DNA of 5,733 nucleotides from Candidatus Poseidoniaceae archaeon (GTDB taxonomy: Archaea; Thermoplasmatota; Poseidoniia; Poseidoniales; Poseidoniaceae). Position 1 is the stretch's first letter. Every line of letters starts with the position of its first letter. The DNA lies in NCBI GenBank assembly GCA_013330015.1, contig DUJC01000031.1, forward strand, positions 1 through 5,733, read 5' to 3'. This document shows, one piece after another, positions 1 to 5,733 of this stretch. Under the pieces are notes generated by a model. That model searched no databases and was not told where the DNA came from. It saw only the letters and a program-made list of their open reading frames with translations. Both the position numbers and the translations under genes were made by a program.

Positions 1-435
1 TCACCAGGAAACGCCATGGTTTTGATGAGTGCAGCAGGCTTCGTTTGGCTCCAACCATTACTGAACGTTGGACCCGATCTCAAAAATGCAGAGATCTGTC
101 TCGGTGAAGGCATCGATTACGCTTGCCATGCAACACCTGGACTCGACATCGTGATTCTTCCTATCATGTTCATATCAGGAGCGTTGATGATTTCTGATCG
201 TCGTTTGTCGAAACTCAAAGGCGGATTGGACATGAAATTGTCCATCATCCAAATGATGTGTCTTCTCACTGCTATCACTTGGGCTCTCATTCGTACTGGT
301 GCTTCTGATGTAAGTCTCGAACTTGGTGGCGATATCGCACCTGCAGGTTGGCTCTTTTTCTCATCTGTAATTCTCGCCATTTACTACATCGTCAAGCCAC
401 AACCACCCGAACTTGTGCATGATGAGGAAGCCTGA
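1..435 (+). CDS. Small polytopic membrane protein, four predicted TM helices, 5' end open
   Basis: I do not recognise the family. The first ATG in frame is at 16 and would give 139 residues, but the frame is open to the left edge. The hydrophobic stretch begins immediately at that Met with no charged leader, so the real start may lie upstream. Counting from the ATG at 16, hydrophobic helices are seen at about residues 1-16, 43-59, 74-92 and 110-126. The loop between helices 2 and 3 is strongly basic (DRRLSKLK). The loops at 17-42 and 93-109 are neutral to acidic. By the positive-inside rule this puts both termini in the cytoplasm and places Cys28 and Cys37 outside, where they could form a disulfide. 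The C-terminal tail is short and acidic. No catalytic or transport motif is visible. The next gene starts 101 bases downstream on the same strand. That it is a coding gene is fairly sure; its function is unknown. Confidence 0.75.
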   Translation, partial: SPGNAMVLMSAAGFVWLQPLLNVGPDLKNAEICLGEGIDYACHATPGLDIVILPIMFISGALMISDRRLSKLKGGLDMKLSIIQMMCLLTAITWALIRTGASDVSLELGGDIAPAGWLFFSSVILAIYYIVKPQPPELVHDEEA

Positions 436-536
436 TTGCGCAAGCAAAAACCGTCTCTAAATCGCGCTTTTGCTCATGATGAACGTCGCGCACCTTATGT
501 AGGAAGAAAGGTCGATACACACCCGGATGGGATGCT
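436..536. other. Intergenic gap, no clear regulatory signal
   Basis: This 101-base gap separates the membrane-protein gene from the coiled-coil gene. I see no tRNA, no strong hairpin followed by a T-run, and no convincing archaeal BRE/TATA pair. The nearest TATA-like strings are CTCTAAATC near 463-471 and CTTATGTA near 494-501; both are poor matches. A purine-rich run, GGAAGAAAGG at 502-511, lies about 25 bases before the downstream ATG, too far for a normal Shine-Dalgarno. Any transcription start for the next gene would fall here, but I cannot place it. Confidence 0.5.
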
Positions 537-3044
537 ATGAGTGCTAGCGAGAGCAGGCAGGATGATGCTTTGGACGCTGCTCGAAAGAAGCGTGCAAACG
601 CTGACCGTCTCAGCCTTGCTGCCCTCCGTAGTCAATTCACTTCCTCACCAAAGGTATCGACCGATCAGGCTCTTTTGACAAGCGCTCGCTTCCGAGAGGA
701 GGAGCGTATGCGAGCCGACATCCGACGTGAACGTCGACTTCGCCAACAAGCGATTTCAGAGCGTGTTGCAGCCATGCAAGATGCCATTGCCAACGACCTT
801 GCCGTTCAACACGAACTCACCCTCGATGCTTTGGAAAAAGAAATGCGTTCGGAAATGGAAGTAGAACTGGCTGAGATGGAACGCTCCGCTCTTGCTTCTG
901 AAGAGACACGTATGCGTGAACAACTCGATCTTCGATTAAACCGTGAAATCTCCAATCTTCAGAATCAACTCGAGCATGAGCATGACCGACGACTGGAAGA
1001 GCACAAGGAGTCCATCAAGCAGTCGATTGAAGCCCAACTCCAAGACGAACATCGTCGCCGTCTTGTCTTGCAGAAGGAGCGACTTGCTCTTGAATACAAT
1101 CAGCATCTTCAGCGAAAGATTCGCGAACTTGAGGCAGACATCGAAAAGGAGATGGAAGCACGTTTCGTCGAAATGGAAAAGAAGGAAATTGAAACCTTGG
1201 AAGAAGGTCACAATGCCCGTCTTGCAGAGCGAGAAGAGCAACTCCGACGTGGTATCCGTACACGTTTGGAGCAACAACTTCGCAACCGACTCCAGCACCG
1301 TGAAGCACGTCTTCGTGCAGAATACGATCGTCGTAGTCTACGACTTGAGGAAGACATTGCTCAACAGTTGCAGCAAGAACTCGAGGTTCAACTTCGTCAA
1401 GAGACGGACGATTTGGAAGAACGCATGCGTGAGGATGTTGAACTTGCCATCGCTCGACGTCGTGATGAACTCCGAGTTGAGATTCAGAAGCAAATCGAAT
1501 CAACCCATTCCGAGCGATTGAGCGAGCGAAAGGGTCGGCTAAAGGAGAAGTACGACATCACGTTCTCTAAGGCTGTTGATGATATCTCGAAGGTGCTCAA
1601 AACCGAACTTGAAGCAGAACTTGCACGACGGTCCGATGAGGAGTTTACATCCTATCGCAACACTCGTGAGGCTGAAATCCAGAACCGTCTTGCTCGCTTC
1701 CGCTTTGAGCGTGAAACCGAGTTACGTGGTCAACTCGAAGAACAATACGAGGCTAAGCGAACCGATTGGGCTGAACGTCTTGAAATCGAATTCCAGTCCC
1801 GTGAAACGGCAGCCCGCAAGGCCATCATGGCTGAATTGGATGGACAACTTCGTAACGAGCGTTTGACCTTTGAAACCGATCTTGACCTCCTCAAGGAAGA
1901 GACGGCTCTTGAACTCGAGGTCGATATGGAAGAACGCCTTGCGGCCTTCCGAACACGCAAGCAAGAAGAAATTGCTGTTCAACTCGAACGTCAACTCGAC
2001 AAGCGTGAAGAGATCATGCGCAACAAGGCCCTCATCGATGTACGCAAGCGAGAGGCATCCATCCGTGCAGAAATTGAAGCACAACTTGGTCTCAAGCGTG
2101 CGGAAGTTCGTGACCGTCTCAACAGTCTTTCTGCGAAGATGGATTCCTTCCGTGAAATGGCTGAATCGAAGATGAGAGATGCGATTACTTCACAGATACA
2201 AGGTGAAATCGACAGTTCGGAAGCCGAACTCAAGAGTCGTGAACAAGAGTTTGCTGACCTGCAGCAGACCGATACACGTGCTGAGAAGCGTCAGAAGTGG
2301 ATGCAATCCATCTCCGGTCAAGCACCTGCTTCTATGCCGATGGGCCAGGACCCATCCACACTCGGTGCACGTGCACCTGCTATGAGCGGCATGACGCGAA
2401 CACTCGGAGGCAACATGGAAGGCCAAGGTATGGGCTTGGCTGGAATGCGTACTCCAATGGGTGGTGCGAAGCCACTCGGTCAAGCACCAACGCTACGACC
2501 AGTCAAGGCTCCAATCGGTTCAGCACAACCAGCCGCACTACCGAAGCCAATTGAGCGTCAAGTGCGAATGCCAATTCAACCACCAACCCAAGTTCCAGTG
2601 GTTCAACCGACTCAAGAGCTCCCTGCTGAGGAGATCGTTGTTCCAGTCGGCGCTGTCGAAGTCAGCATCACCCCTGGTGATGATGGTCAATTCGGAACCA
2701 GCGATGATGAGGCTCGAATCACGAAACGAGACCTGACCGAAGTTGAAGAGGTCATGGAGGAGGTTGTCGAAGACACTGTCGAGGCTGAAACAGAAACGGC
2801 TACACTCCGGCCTGTTCAAGGCACATTGACGGCTTTGAATGTCGTTGAAAAGGAATCCAATGATGAAGAGGCATCCGAAACTGCAACACTTCGACCGGTA
2901 CAACGCTTGACCCCGCTCTCAACCCAGCCGAAGGAGGTCAAGACGGCGACCATCACTCCAGTGCGAAAAATGGTTCCAGAGAAACAACGAGGACCACCTC
3001 CAAGTTCAAAGAAGGGCGAGAAGCCATCTTCAGATGAATCTTGA
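537..3044 (+). CDS. Long right-handed-type coiled-coil protein with disordered Pro-rich acidic tail
   Basis: An 835-residue protein with no signal peptide, no membrane segment and no cysteine, so probably cytoplasmic. Residues 1-50 are a polar leader with a basic patch (ARKKRA, 15-20). Residues 51-76 are very Arg-rich. From 39 to 596 there is not a single proline, and the stretch is dominated by E, R, Q, L and A: a continuous helix of some 500 residues. Its hydrophobic residues repeat every 19 residues (88-373) and then every 15 (about 370-524), rather than every 7. Residues 597-700 are rich in Pro, Gly, Met and Gln and probably disordered. Residues 700-835 are acidic, then basic, with a DGQFGTSDD motif at 716-724 and four TLRPV-like peptides. 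No Walker A or B motif or ABC signature is present, so it is not an SMC/Rad50 ATPase. I chose the ATG at 537 because it is the first start in the frame after a stop at 480-482. The role is unknown; a structural rod or scaffold is the best inference. It is linked to the downstream surface-protein gene. Confidence 0.9.
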   Translation: MSASESRQDDALDAARKKRANADRLSLAALRSQFTSSPKVSTDQALLTSARFREEERMRADIRRERRLRQQAISERVAAMQDAIANDLAVQHELTLDALEKEMRSEMEVELAEMERSALASEETRMREQLDLRLNREISNLQNQLEHEHDRRLEEHKESIKQSIEAQLQDEHRRRLVLQKERLALEYNQHLQRKIRELEADIEKEMEARFVEMEKKEIETLEEGHNARLAEREEQLRRGIRTRLEQQLRNRLQHREARLRAEYDRRSLRLEEDIAQQLQQELEVQLRQETDDLEERMREDVELAIARRRDELRVEIQKQIESTHSERLSERKGRLKEKYDITFSKAVDDISKVLKTELEAELARRSDEEFTSYRNTREAEIQNRLARFRFERETELRGQLEEQYEAKRTDWAERLEIEFQSRETAARKAIMAELDGQLRNERLTFETDLDLLKEETALELEVDMEERLAAFRTRKQEEIAVQLERQLDKREEIMRNKALIDVRKREASIRAEIEAQLGLKRAEVRDRLNSLSAKMDSFREMAESKMRDAITSQIQGEIDSSEAELKSREQEFADLQQTDTRAEKRQKWMQSISGQAPASMPMGQDPSTLGARAPAMSGMTRTLGGNMEGQGMGLAGMRTPMGGAKPLGQAPTLRPVKAPIGSAQPAALPKPIERQVRMPIQPPTQVPVVQPTQELPAEEIVVPVGAVEVSITPGDDGQFGTSDDEARITKRDLTEVEEVMEEVVEDTVEAETETATLRPVQGTLTALNVVEKESNDEEASETATLRPVQRLTPLSTQPKEVKTATITPVRKMVPEKQRGPPPSSKKGEKPSSDES
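798..1655 (+). repeat. 19-residue periodic helix (4-4-4-4-3 hydrophobic spacing)
   Basis: Protein-level periodicity inside the coiled-coil gene, residues 88-373. Positions 88, 107, 126, 145, 164, 183, 202, 221, 240, 259, 278, 297, 316, 335, 354 and 373 read L, M, M, L, I, L, I, L, I, L, L, M, I, L, L, Y: sixteen in a row, all hydrophobic. The companion positions four residues later (92, 111, 130 and so on to 358) are hydrophobic in twelve of fifteen cases, and the other three are His. The positions eight residues later are also mostly hydrophobic. The DNA is not visibly repetitive at 57 bases, so the pattern is maintained at the protein level. Nineteen residues over five turns gives 3.8 residues per turn. 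Confidence 0.85.
1644..2108 (+). repeat. 15-residue periodic helix (4-4-4-3 hydrophobic spacing)
   Basis: Continuation of the same helix, residues 370-524, with a different period. Positions 404, 419, 434, 449, 464, 479, 494, 509 and 524 read Y, F, L, L, M, I, M, I, V. Positions 370, 385, 400, 415, 430, 445 and 460 read F, L, L, L, I, F, L. Fifteen residues over four turns is 3.75 residues per turn, the periodicity known from right-handed stalks such as that of the YadA adhesin (family knowledge). The pattern weakens after about residue 530, where a short mixed helix runs on to about 590. Confidence 0.8.
2484..2966 (+). repeat. Four TLRPV-type short linear motifs in the disordered tail
   Basis: Within the coiled-coil gene four eight-residue peptides share one pattern: APTLRPVK (650-657), TATLRPVQ (754-761), TATLRPVQ (782-789) and TATITPVR (803-810). 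The two identical copies use different codons at most positions, so they are kept by selection on the peptide and not by recent DNA duplication. The surrounding sequence is acidic or Pro-rich and poorly structured, the usual setting for docking or modification motifs. The partner is unknown. Confidence 0.7.
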
Positions 3045-3168
3045 TTGGACATCTATGCGTCTGTTTGATAATTCCAAACGGTGTCGCAGGTTTATGCGAA
3101 CCACGGCCAGTATTGTTCTGTGCTTGCTTCTAACACACCTTCTCCTCCCGATGATGCCTGCATCAGCC
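3034..3168 (+). other. Sec-type signal peptide of the surface protein
   Basis: Residues 1-45 from the first ATG: a basic stretch KRCRRFMRTT, a hydrophobic core IVLCLLLTHLLL, then PMMPASA followed by NLVDA. The A-x-A pattern predicts signal peptidase cleavage between Ala45 and Asn46. If translation starts at 3094 the signal is 25 residues, a typical length; from 3055 it is 38. There is no lipobox Cys at the cleavage site, so this is not a lipoprotein signal. Confidence 0.8.
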
Positions 3169-5487
3169 AATCTCGTTGATGCTGGTCAAACCGAGAGTAT
3201 GAGCGAAAAAGTCGTTGCTTGGGAGCAGATGAACGACGGTAAAATCCTGAAAGTGACTGGCAGTGGTATGCTGAGTGTCAACAACTTCGAAGCAGGTACA
3301 CACTCGGTTGTTTGGGAACTTGATCTCAACGTTACAGCCAAATCGGCTACCATCGATGATGGTGAAAACCTGGTCGCCATCGCCCACAACTCCGGTGTCA
3401 TCATCGTTCAGATGCAACAACAGGTCATCATGCAATACCTCAACACAACCAACCCCGTTAACGCTGTTGATTGGGACAATGATGGTGATATGTGGCTTGG
3501 TTATTTTGCTGGACAACGGCAAGCTGAAGAATGGTCCGGAGGCATCCCATCAGGTGTTTTCACCAGCCCACATTCAGGTGGAATGACGACCATGCTCATC
3601 ACACCGAATGGTGAGGTGCTCACTGGAGGTTACGACAAGCTTGTCAAGATCACATCCAACACAGGCATACTCCTTCAGCAACTGACCGAAATGACCTCAA
3701 CAGTCAATGTGCTCGCAACGGATGCTGACGGCCGCTTGTTGGTCGGTACTGCAAGCGGTGATTTCTATCGCTACAATTTGACTGACTACACCTACGACGT
3801 GATGACAATCTCTTCTTCAGCACAGATCGTCTACATTAAGCAAATGGATTTTGCAACCTACCATGTCGGCACACAATCCGGTGAAATCGTCGAGGTATCT
3901 ACAACGACATTTACAGAAGGAAACACCTACGATACGAGTGGAAGGGTCATTGGTTCTCTGAAAGGATCAAATGGTGAAATCTACATTGTCTCTGGATTCT
4001 CTACCTCGACCCGAATCCATCTCTTCGACATCGACAGCGATGGTGACGGTGTGACGGATGCGTTGGATGCGTTCCCGGGCGATCCAAATGAAACGATGGA
4101 CAGCGATGGTGATGGTGTTGGTGATAATACGGATGAGTTCCCAAATTCTGCCGATGAATCCATCGATTCAGACGGCGATGGCGTTGGTGACAACACCGAC
4201 ATGTTCCCATCAAACGGAGACCAAACCATTGATTCCGATGGTGACGGATACGGAGACAACAGCGATGGTTTCGATGGCGATGCGTATCCACAAGATGCCT
4301 CACAGTGGGCCGATAGCGACCGAGACGGTTACGGAGACAACCCATCGGGAACGACGCCGGACGGCTGTCCAACCGTCAATGGCTTCTCAACCGAAGACCG
4401 CTATGGCTGCCCAGACGGAGATTTGGACGGATACTCAGATCCTGATGAGAACTGGACCGCTGCTCAAGGAGCTGATGCTCTACCATCCGATGGAACCCAA
4501 TGGGTCGATGGCGATGGTGATGGGTATGGCGACAATGCACTTGGAACCAACCCGGACAAGTGTCCGACTAAGGCCGGTACATCGACACGTGCTTGGCTTC
4601 CTGACCCAGAGAACCCACAACAGAACACAGAACTTCCATCGCATGGATGCGAAGACAAGGATGGCGATGGATGGGCAGATGCTTCCGAATCCAACGGCAT
4701 GGATGAATTCCCTGATGAGCATCTCGACATCGATCGTGATGGTGTAGGTGCTAACGCTGATTACAACGATGATGATGCCCGTGTCCAAACCGAGCAGGAT
4801 CACTGCAACCTTGACTTTACAGACGTTCGTGACGTTTGTCAAGGATGGAGAACGCCTGCGTACGTTCAATATGTAGCCGATCAAATCGCTGCGAACGAAA
4901 CTGCATTGAGTTTCAGCGCCTGGAATACGAGCGACACAACGTCGACAACATCGGATAAAGCATGGTACGAAAGCGAAGCAATGACCGATGCACTTGTCTA
5001 CGGGGGAGCCATCTTTGGAGGACTCACGGTTGTTATCATCATCGTTGGCATGATCATGTCTCGACGAAAGGTTGCCACGGTCAAGAAGGAGTATGGCGGA
5101 GCACTGCCAAGTTCAGCGGCTATGGATGAAGCACTTGAAGGAACAGCAGGCTCCTCCGCAATGGGCGGTGTTGAATCTGATTCGTTATGGGATGATGATG
5201 TCAAACCACTGGAGATGGATCAAAAGGAAGAATCCGGTTTTGAAGATGAAGCGATGGATGAACCTACATCCTCAGAGGAAGTGTTTTCTGATGAACAATC
5301 GATTGAGTCGATTGCTTCGATGGGTGCAGAACCCGAACCTGTTGCTGAGGAGGCTGCTCCATCACCGGCTCAAGAAGCACCAGCAGAAGCACCACCTCTT
5401 CCTGCTTCGGGTCTCCCAGAAGGGTGGACCATGGACCAATGGAAATGGTATGGTCACGAGTATCTTGCCAAGTATGGCAACGAGTGA
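3034..5487 (+). CDS. Membrane-anchored surface protein: beta-propeller-like region, Asp-rich calcium repeats, TM helix, cytoplasmic tail
   Basis: An 817-residue type I membrane protein. A basic n-region (KRCRRF) and a hydrophobic core end in PASA, with likely cleavage after residue 45. Residues 55-332 hold about seven units of roughly 40 residues of the 'NGEVLTGGYDKLVKI' or 'DGRLLVGTASGDFYRY' type, characteristic of beta-propellers (PQQ/WD40-like). Residues 334-577 carry nine Asp-rich DxDxDG units like thrombospondin type 3 repeats, which bind calcium. Six cysteines (445, 459, 510, 539, 591, 602) could pair as three extracellular disulfides. One TM helix (about 652-675) is followed by RRK, which places the C-terminal 140 residues in the cytoplasm; this tail is acidic, then Ala/Pro/Glu-rich, and ends in a Trp/Tyr-rich motif. 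Six N-x-S/T sequons lie in the ectodomain (137, 248, 352, 473, 621, 631). The start is uncertain: ATGs at 3034, 3055 and 3094 all keep the signal peptide, and none has a clear Shine-Dalgarno. Probable role is adhesion or sensing; the ligand is unknown. Confidence 0.92.
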   Translation: MNLDWTSMRLFDNSKRCRRFMRTTASIVLCLLLTHLLLPMMPASANLVDAGQTESMSEKVVAWEQMNDGKILKVTGSGMLSVNNFEAGTHSVVWELDLNVTAKSATIDDGENLVAIAHNSGVIIVQMQQQVIMQYLNTTNPVNAVDWDNDGDMWLGYFAGQRQAEEWSGGIPSGVFTSPHSGGMTTMLITPNGEVLTGGYDKLVKITSNTGILLQQLTEMTSTVNVLATDADGRLLVGTASGDFYRYNLTDYTYDVMTISSSAQIVYIKQMDFATYHVGTQSGEIVEVSTTTFTEGNTYDTSGRVIGSLKGSNGEIYIVSGFSTSTRIHLFDIDSDGDGVTDALDAFPGDPNETMDSDGDGVGDNTDEFPNSADESIDSDGDGVGDNTDMFPSNGDQTIDSDGDGYGDNSDGFDGDAYPQDASQWADSDRDGYGDNPSGTTPDGCPTVNGFSTEDRYGCPDGDLDGYSDPDENWTAAQGADALPSDGTQWVDGDGDGYGDNALGTNPDKCPTKAGTSTRAWLPDPENPQQNTELPSHGCEDKDGDGWADASESNGMDEFPDEHLDIDRDGVGANADYNDDDARVQTEQDHCNLDFTDVRDVCQGWRTPAYVQYVADQIAANETALSFSAWNTSDTTSTTSDKAWYESEAMTDALVYGGAIFGGLTVVIIIVGMIMSRRKVATVKKEYGGALPSSAAMDEALEGTAGSSAMGGVESDSLWDDDVKPLEMDQKEESGFEDEAMDEPTSSEEVFSDEQSIESIASMGAEPEPVAEEAAPSPAQEAPAEAPPLPASGLPEGWTMDQWKWYGHEYLAKYGNE
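4033..4764 (+). repeat. Nine Asp-rich thrombospondin-3-like calcium repeats
   Basis: Within the surface protein, DxDxDG cores begin at residues 334, 356, 378, 400, 427, 461, 492, 541 and 565. The first four are exactly 22 residues apart, with a conserved 'DSDGDGVGDNTDxFP' layout. The later ones are separated by 24 to 49 residues and carry inserts with 'DxCP' and 'GC' cysteines. The last (DIDRDGVGANAD) has lost the Asp after VG. No helices flank the loops as in an EF-hand, so thrombospondin-3-like is the better description. Such arrays form calcium-stabilised, rigid extracellular spacers. Confidence 0.85.
4987..5058 (+). other. Transmembrane stop-transfer helix of the surface protein
   Basis: Residues 652-675 are uncharged apart from Asp652, and strongly hydrophobic from Ala653 onward (AIFGGLTVVIIIVGMIM). 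They are followed at once by SRRK. This is a standard stop-transfer anchor: the propeller and calcium repeats lie outside, the acidic tail inside. Confidence 0.9.
5410..5484 (+). other. C-terminal LPEGWT..QW..YG..YL motif
   Basis: The last 25 residues (793-817) follow a Pro/Ala/Glu-rich linker and are aromatic: LPEGWTMDQWKWYGHEYL. I recall similar C-terminal endings on many membrane proteins of Marine Group II archaea, where they sit on the cytoplasmic side after a disordered linker, so it may be a small shared interaction module. The recognition is from memory and its function is unknown to me. Confidence 0.6.
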
Positions 5488-5733
5488 TCAGCGCCAAACA
5501 ATAGGTAAACTTGAGCGAAGTTCGCCGAGTTCATTCCCTGTGTAGATTGGTCGCCCATCCTCTTTGAGGACGTTCATGATGAGCCAGAGTACAGCGTTCC
5601 AGGATTTGTTTTCTGCAAACAATTCGACTTCACCAGCCGTTGCTGCAATGAGCAGTTTGGCCTCATCGGTCGAATCATCAAACATGGCTCGAATGAGTTG
5701 TTTGGTCGTGAACATATAGCCAGATGGGCGCCA
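5488..5733 (-). CDS. C-terminal part of an unidentified protein, convergent, runs to or past the right edge
   Basis: Read on the minus strand, the frame is open from the right edge to a stop at 5490-5488. An ATG lies at 5715-5713 (75 residues), but the six codons before it (WRPSGY) are also open, so the gene may begin outside the window. The visible protein is mostly helical in character: a first segment TTKQLIRAMFDD, then a longer amphipathic one around ELFAENKSWNAVLWLIMNVL, and a polar end finishing in LPIVWR. It has no cysteine, no signal peptide and no motif I recognise. Codon use (CTC, GAA, AAC, ACC) is like that of the neighbours, and there is no competing long frame on the other strand here, which supports a real gene. 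Its stop codon directly abuts the stop of the surface-protein gene. Confidence 0.6.
   Translation of the reverse strand, partial: WRPSGYMFTTKQLIRAMFDDSTDEAKLLIAATAGEVELFAENKSWNAVLWLIMNVLKEDGRPIYTGNELGELRSSLPIVWR

Noticed and set aside
436..500. Terminator after the small membrane protein
   Set aside because: The only T-run is four bases (CGCTTTTGC) and no stable hairpin precedes it.
463..501. Archaeal TATA box before the coiled-coil gene
   Set aside because: The candidates CTCTAAATC and CTTATGTA are weak matches without an adjacent purine-rich BRE, and no transcription start can be placed from sequence alone.
943..1521. Long + strand frame inside the coiled-coil gene (192 residues) and the minus-strand frame at 1015-1503
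   Set aside because: Both are shadows of the coiled-coil reading frame, produced by its biased Arg/Glu/Gln/Leu codons; their translations have no coherent protein character, and the main frame has an exact 19-residue protein period.
798..2108. SMC/Rad50-type ATPase or myosin-like coiled coil
   Set aside because: No Walker A, Walker B or signature motif at either end, and the hydrophobic spacing is 19 and 15 residues rather than a heptad.
4001..4747. Met/Thr-rich + frame (4058-4747) and His/Arg-rich - frame (4001-4372) across the calcium repeats
   Set aside because: Low-complexity translations forced by the repeated GAT/GGT/GAC codons of the Asp-rich array in the true frame.
4033..4764. EF-hand or dockerin domains
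   Set aside because: The DxDxDG loops resemble EF loops, but no flanking helices are present and the 22-residue 'DNTDxFP' layout fits thrombospondin type 3-like repeats.
5410..5484. WW domain at the C-terminus of the surface protein
   Set aside because: It begins LPEGW like a WW domain, but the segment is only 25 residues and lacks the aromatic strand and the second Trp-x-x-Pro.

Overview
The window most resembles the genome of a planktonic marine archaeon of the Marine Group II / Candidatus Poseidoniales type. I infer this from three things. One is a large secreted protein with Asp-rich thrombospondin-3-like calcium repeats, a single membrane anchor and a short C-terminal 'LPEGWT..QW..YG' motif that I associate with this group. 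The others are the absence of clear Shine-Dalgarno sequences before the main starts, and roughly balanced base composition. The assignment comes from memory of protein style, not from a database search, and no rRNA or marker gene is present to confirm it.

Layout, left to right. (1) Positions 1-435, + strand: the 3' part or whole of a small protein with four predicted membrane helices; its frame is open to the left edge. (2) 436-536: a short intergenic stretch without a convincing promoter or terminator. (3) 537-3044, + strand: an 835-residue protein with no signal peptide and no recognisable catalytic domain. It has a very long proline-free helix (about residues 50-590) and a Pro/Gly/Met-rich then acidic disordered tail. 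(4) 3034-5487, + strand, overlapping the previous gene by 11 bases if the first ATG is used: an 817-residue surface protein with signal peptide, beta-propeller-like region, nine Asp-rich calcium-type repeats, one transmembrane helix and an acidic/Pro-rich cytoplasmic tail. (5) 5488-right edge, - strand: the C-terminal part of an unidentified gene that converges on the surface-protein gene, with the two stop codons exactly adjacent in the palindrome TGATCA.

The most unusual signal is in the coiled-coil protein. Its hydrophobic stripe does not follow a heptad. From residue 88 to 373, sixteen consecutive positions spaced exactly 19 residues apart are all hydrophobic (4-4-4-4-3 spacing). From about residue 370 to 524 the spacing changes to 15 residues (4-4-4-3). 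Periodicities of 3.8 and 3.75 residues per turn predict a right-handed superhelix, an uncommon type of coiled coil. Its tail carries four copies of a short 'TLRPV'-type motif that look like docking sites.

How the genes may work together (inference): the coiled-coil gene and the surface-protein gene are arranged as a translationally close pair. A cytoplasmic filament-like rod and a calcium-stabilised surface receptor or adhesin with a cytoplasmic tail could form one envelope-spanning assembly. The four-helix membrane protein upstream might be a further partner, but the 101-base gap makes that link weaker.
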